From: Trichoplusia ni
Taxonomy: Eukaryota; Arthropoda; Insecta; Lepidoptera; Noctuidae
DNA: 64,000 nt
Direction: 5' to 3'
Assembly (NCBI RefSeq): GCF_003590095.1
Contig: NC_039480.1
Location: forward strand, 1,279,328-1,343,327
Part shown: in pieces, positions 61,401 through 64,000 of the stretch
Numbering within the stretch: position 1 is the first letter of the stretch
How the letters are laid out: every line of letters starts with the position of its first letter
The notes under the pieces: model-generated
What the model was told of the DNA's origin: nothing
What the model saw: the letters and a program-made list of their open reading frames with translations, nothing else
The model's database searches: none
Made by a program: the position numbers and the translations under genes

Positions 61401-62040
61401 CCCGGGGTACATAGCTTTCGAGGCCCAGAGTCCGTTTTCATTTTTTGCATAATGATATTTGATTGCAAAATCTGAAAAAGAAACATAAGCTAAACGGTGG
61501 TCCTAATGTGTTCCAGATGACGATCCTGCTGCGCATGGACGACAAGATGAACCGCCAGCTGACGTGCGCCGTGTCCCGCCGCGACACCGCCTCCGCGCTC
61601 GCGCACGAGCTCGTGCAGCTGGGCTTCATACACGAGGTCAGTACGGGGGGTAGCGATATGGGACACTTCCGTTCCAAGTGTTCCAGTGTCCCCTCTAAGA
61701 GGAATCCCCCCTTTAGAGGGGACATTGGAATTAAGGAGAAGTGTCTAGAGTATCCGTCCTGATTATCCGCACTAAATTTTTTTAGTCTTGGATGTCGGAG
61801 GTCACTTTGGGTTATTTTTATTCGGGGATCTGGGGTTTTAGCAATTCACCCGTTTGTAACGTGCATGTGCGTGTGGCAGGCGGACCGCGACAAGCTGAGC
61901 CGGCTGATGGAGGAGTCGCTCCGCAGCAGCTTCGGGCCGGGCGCGGGGGCGCGGGCGCGGGGGCGGGGGGCGCGGGCGGGGGCGCGGGGGGCGCGGGCGG
62001 GGGGCTGCCGCTGCGCGCGCCGCAGCAGGTGGCCAGCTAG
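58201..62040 (+). CDS. Madm: Madm / NRBP pseudokinase adaptor, nine exons, 5' end missing
   Basis: Nuclear receptor-binding protein (NRBP1; Drosophila Madm, MLF1-adaptor molecule) is a cytoplasmic pseudokinase scaffold. In flies it works with Bunched A (TSC22 family) in growth control. Mammalian NRBP1 is linked to Elongin/Cullin ubiquitin ligases. Exons: 58201-58425, 58582-58712, 58943-59121, 59500-59674, 59934-60052, 60138-60291, 60773-60974, 61517-61636, 61880-62040. All junctions are GT-AG and every phase joins correctly. Family signatures include VPGIDCANLAMDTEEGVEVV, WNEVQFSERKN, NIVKFHRYW, FITEYMSCGSLKQFLK, HGNLTCDTIFIQHNG, DIYSFGMCALE, RPTARELLFHP and VNMMCSLK...MTILLRMDDKMNRQLTC. The catalytic HRD is HGN and DFG is IGS, so no phosphotransfer is expected. 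The N-terminal exon, with the start codon, was not found. The last exon runs through a G-rich tract where the frame is uncertain. Confidence 0.93.
58582..58712 (+). CDS. Madm: Madm exon b: hinge and helix D/E region
   Basis: It begins VIFITEYMSCGSLKQFLKRT and ends ILSAL plus AG of a split serine codon. The donor is GTGAAT. Confidence 0.92.
58943..59121 (+). CDS. Madm: Madm exon c: degenerate catalytic loop
   Basis: It starts with the C completing the split serine and encodes YLHGCVPPIVHGNLTCD...GLVKIGSVAP...HFIAPEYG. HGN replaces HRD and IGS replaces DFG. It ends one base into the next codon before GTAAGT. Confidence 0.93.
59500..59674 (+). CDS. Madm: Madm exon d: C-lobe
   Basis: It encodes SQMVTPAMDIYSFGMCALET through RQKDFIY plus AG of a split arginine. 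The frame-compatible donor is GTACAT at 59675. A stronger-looking GTAAGT at 59697 would put the next exon out of frame. Confidence 0.88.
59934..60052 (+). CDS. Madm: Madm exon e: end of pseudokinase domain
   Basis: It completes the arginine and encodes CINKDPTKRPTARELLFHPL, then the LFEVHSLKLLAAH segment. It ends with G of a split alanine codon before GTCAGG. Confidence 0.9.
60138..60291 (+). CDS. Madm: Madm exon f: linker and EKLEKFVEDVK segment
   Basis: It encodes ANISETITDEV...LEKFVEDV plus AA of a split lysine, donor GTGAGT. The LEKFVEDVK segment matches insect Madm just before the YG-YPL motif. Confidence 0.88.
60773..60974 (+). CDS. Madm: Madm exon g: YGIYPLTAY and regulatory linker
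   Basis: It encodes YGIYPLTAYGP, a low-complexity R/A/P-rich linker (very GC-rich), then LETRRVVNMMCSLK, and ends phase 0 at GTACGT. Confidence 0.88.
61517..61636 (+). CDS. Madm: Madm exon h: conserved C-terminal domain
   Basis: It encodes MTILLRMDDKMNRQLTC and ALAHELVQLGFIHE, the C-terminal region shared by insect Madm and vertebrate NRBP. Phase 0 on both sides, donor GTCAGT. Confidence 0.92.
61662..61745 (+). repeat. long imperfect hairpin in the last-but-one Madm intron
   Basis: CCAGTGTCCCCTCTAAG (61683-61699) pairs with TTTAGAGGGGACATTGG (61712-61728) with two non-Watson-Crick positions (one G:T wobble). Outer segments GACACTTCC (61662-61670) and AAGGAGAAGTGTC (61733-61745) extend the stem. 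It lies 25 nt after the donor of exon h. It is either a folded MITE remnant or an RNA structure near the splice site. Confidence 0.75.
61880..62040 (+). CDS. Madm: Madm exon i: C-terminus with uncertain frame
   Basis: It encodes ADRDKLSRLMEESLRSSFGP in the spliced frame. A G-rich tract (61934-62006) follows, and the literal frame then reads an Arg-rich tail to a stop at 62144-62146. The neighbouring frame reads a Gly/Ala-rich tail ending LPLRAPQQVAS with a stop at 62038-62040. That looks more like a natural NRBP C-terminus. One missing base in the G-run (or two extra) would reconcile them, so I give 62040 as the likely end. The literal reading would extend to 62146. Confidence 0.65.
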
Positions 62041-64000
62041 TGCAGGCCGCGGGACTGCGAGGGCTACATGTAATGCATATTTATACGTAGAAATTATGGG
62101 TCTTATGATGAGATTTTGTATTGCCGTAACGTGTATTTTTGCATAAGTATGGTACCGATTGAATGTGTTCCGCGAAATGTTTTAAACCTTTCCACGTTCG
62201 AGGCTTGTTTAAGCGGGGATCGACTAAAGTTCCGAATGTTATTTATTTTATTTTTAATATTAGAGCTTAAGATGTACGAGCGAAACATCACCATTTACTT
62301 TTATATTAAATTAAGCTAATGTTGTAGCCGGCAGTGAAACTCGCAGTCCTCGCATAAACAAGTGTCCGTCTTCAGATCTTCCATATTGGTCACAATAAGT
62401 TCTATAGAAATACTGCAGCTCCAGAAGCAATTCGTAATTGTTACGCGGAGGTAATTTGTAGTCTAAAATGTTGAGCAGTTGGCTTCACTTACAAACACTA
62501 CATAGTATGGGAAGTATCGAAATGAATAGTATGCTGTAATCGACTATGCCTAATGTCTTTGATAAGTACCCTTATATACTATGTGGAGTATGTAATCGCT
62601 AAGGTACCTTGTAATGTTGCATTTCACCTCCCAAAAAATCTTACTAGTCGAGTGTGAATCTAAATCCGATCAGCCGAATCGTTCGTTTTTAATGAAGTCG
62701 ATACGCTTTCTTAAAGGAAATTGTAAAAAATAAGTTCACTTTAAGATGTCATGTATAAATTGTAAAGTTATGAAGATTCGGAATGGTTAATAATTTAGTT
62801 CGAACATCGAGTATGCTTTAGTGATGTAGAATTTTGTATGAATGTGTATATGTTATAAATGATATTTAAAAGAAAAAATATTTAAATTAAACGTTTACTT
62901 TTAATTATATGTATAGTGAGGCTTCCTCTTAGAGCTTTATGGATGTGGTTATAAATAATAAGTATACGGAAATTTGAACATACTCATTATGTTGATAAGG
63001 TTGAAATTTGTACTGTACTCGCGTCGATTATTACTTTTTACTGCGACAGGTGAAACGAGTTCGTTTGTTGACAACAGTCAAGTAATTTGTTAAGATTTTA
63101 TATGAGACGCTTATCGTAGCATTCTGTTTTGTTAGGGCGCCACTGGTTCTTAGTGCGTGTCATCTGTACTGCGTTACAGCTGAGACCTTATCTGGCTGAC
63201 TAAAAGCAGTTGAGTACTAACTGTCTTTAAACAGATAAATTATACAATTACAATACCTCGGGTAGGTCCATCCACTAAACAAAAGGGGAACAATGTTTGA
63301 GGGAGTAATCTAAGAGCTGTTGGAGTCCTACCACATAATGTACGTATGGTTGAAGTCAATTGTCCAGACTTGTGATGTTTTATGAATTTATAACTTTGTT
63401 TGTTGTGGGTTATGTATTGATGCTAACTTTTACTATGCCATAACCAAAATCTCGAAACTTATAGAGCAAGGATAGATATGTTTTGTTAGAAAATAGTCTT
63501 CTATTAGCTTTAAAATCTAGATTTATAATAGTTATTCGGTAACCATTATTAGTCTTAAACCAGAGTTTTTCTTGCAGTTTTTAATGTATTAACGTCAATA
63601 CAGAACCCATAGAATGTTTTGCATTTACACACATACATTTGGTTTTATACAAAAGATAATGTTTCGGTTACTATACGTAAAGCTATAGTGGTGCTAGTAT
63701 GTATGTACAGCATTGTATAAAATTCGCTATATTGTATTATCGCAAGGTACGTGAGTTCAGAAGGTCCACTCGTAAAAGTGCTGTCAAACTTGCTTTAACA
63801 TGTCGACGAAATTTTTAATATTTATTTATATAATTCAAAATCCAATTTATTATTAAACAGTTTCTTGATTATTCCCTGTCATCAATTTGCGCTTAAGTGA
63901 AGAAACTTAGTCATTGTGTTCTAAAAATTACCGACATTAGGGGATTAGTAATGCTTATATAACGTCATAGTAACCTGTGTACATGCGAGTGTACCTTCTG
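62041..64000 (+). other. probable Madm 3' UTR and downstream flank
   Basis: AT-rich sequence without open frames of note. No AATAAA was seen close to the stop. ATTAAA occurs at about 62306 and 62886 and could serve as a poly(A) signal. No further gene was recognised up to the window end. Confidence 0.45.

Noticed and set aside
1..64000. CRISPR arrays, bacterial operons, Shine-Dalgarno sites, riboswitches or prophage
   Set aside because: The window is eukaryotic (spliced gene, Helitron, SINE). The only tandem arrays are simple minisatellites without spacer structure.

Overview
This window looks like nuclear DNA from a moth or butterfly (Lepidoptera). Four things point that way: AT-rich non-coding DNA with long introns, Helitrons with the usual lepidopteran ends (A|TC...CTAG|T, with a GACGAAGTCGCGGGC-type 3' hairpin), a 5S-rRNA-headed SINE whose 3' tail (GACCCCAACATAGTTGGGAA) is common in Lepidoptera, and a spliced host gene clearly orthologous to insect Madm / NRBP.

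Layout. 1-41,590 is a gene desert. I recognise no coding exon in it. It holds scattered GC/CpG-rich islands (about 8.3, 24.2, 27.7, 32.2-33.0, 38.1-39.1 and 40.7 kb), short perfect palindromes, a few degraded repeat ends, and a 27-copy, 21-bp minisatellite at 19.33-19.90 kb lying next to a truncated Helitron end. 41,594-48,033 is one nearly complete Helitron. Its RepHel gene (42,493-47,711) keeps the HUH, two-tyrosine and helicase motifs but is broken by two frameshifts and one in-frame stop. 48,034-58,200 is repeat-rich non-coding DNA, probably upstream sequence or a long 5' intron of the next gene. It holds small Helitron relatives, a 5S-derived SINE with an exact 15-bp target duplication, a possible TATA-plus-signal-peptide exon near 52.2 kb, and a ~1.1-kb inverted-repeat element at 54.64-55.72 kb. 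58,201-62,040 carries nine exons of Madm/NRBP, a pseudokinase adaptor. The N-terminal coding exon was not found. 62,041-64,000 is 3' UTR and flank.

The best candidate for something undescribed is the 54.64-55.72 kb element. Two similar inverted arms, each with a perfect CRE palindrome (TGACGTCA), each face a short 5' gene piece. One piece is a THAP zinc-finger exon on the minus strand ending at a clean splice donor. The other is the start of a protein on the plus strand that resembles, from memory, the N-terminus of insect YqaJ-type nuclease proteins. The two pieces converge, as expected of an internally deleted copy of a larger two-gene mobile element.

All calls were made by eye. Family assignments rest on visible motifs and on knowledge of the families, not on a database search.
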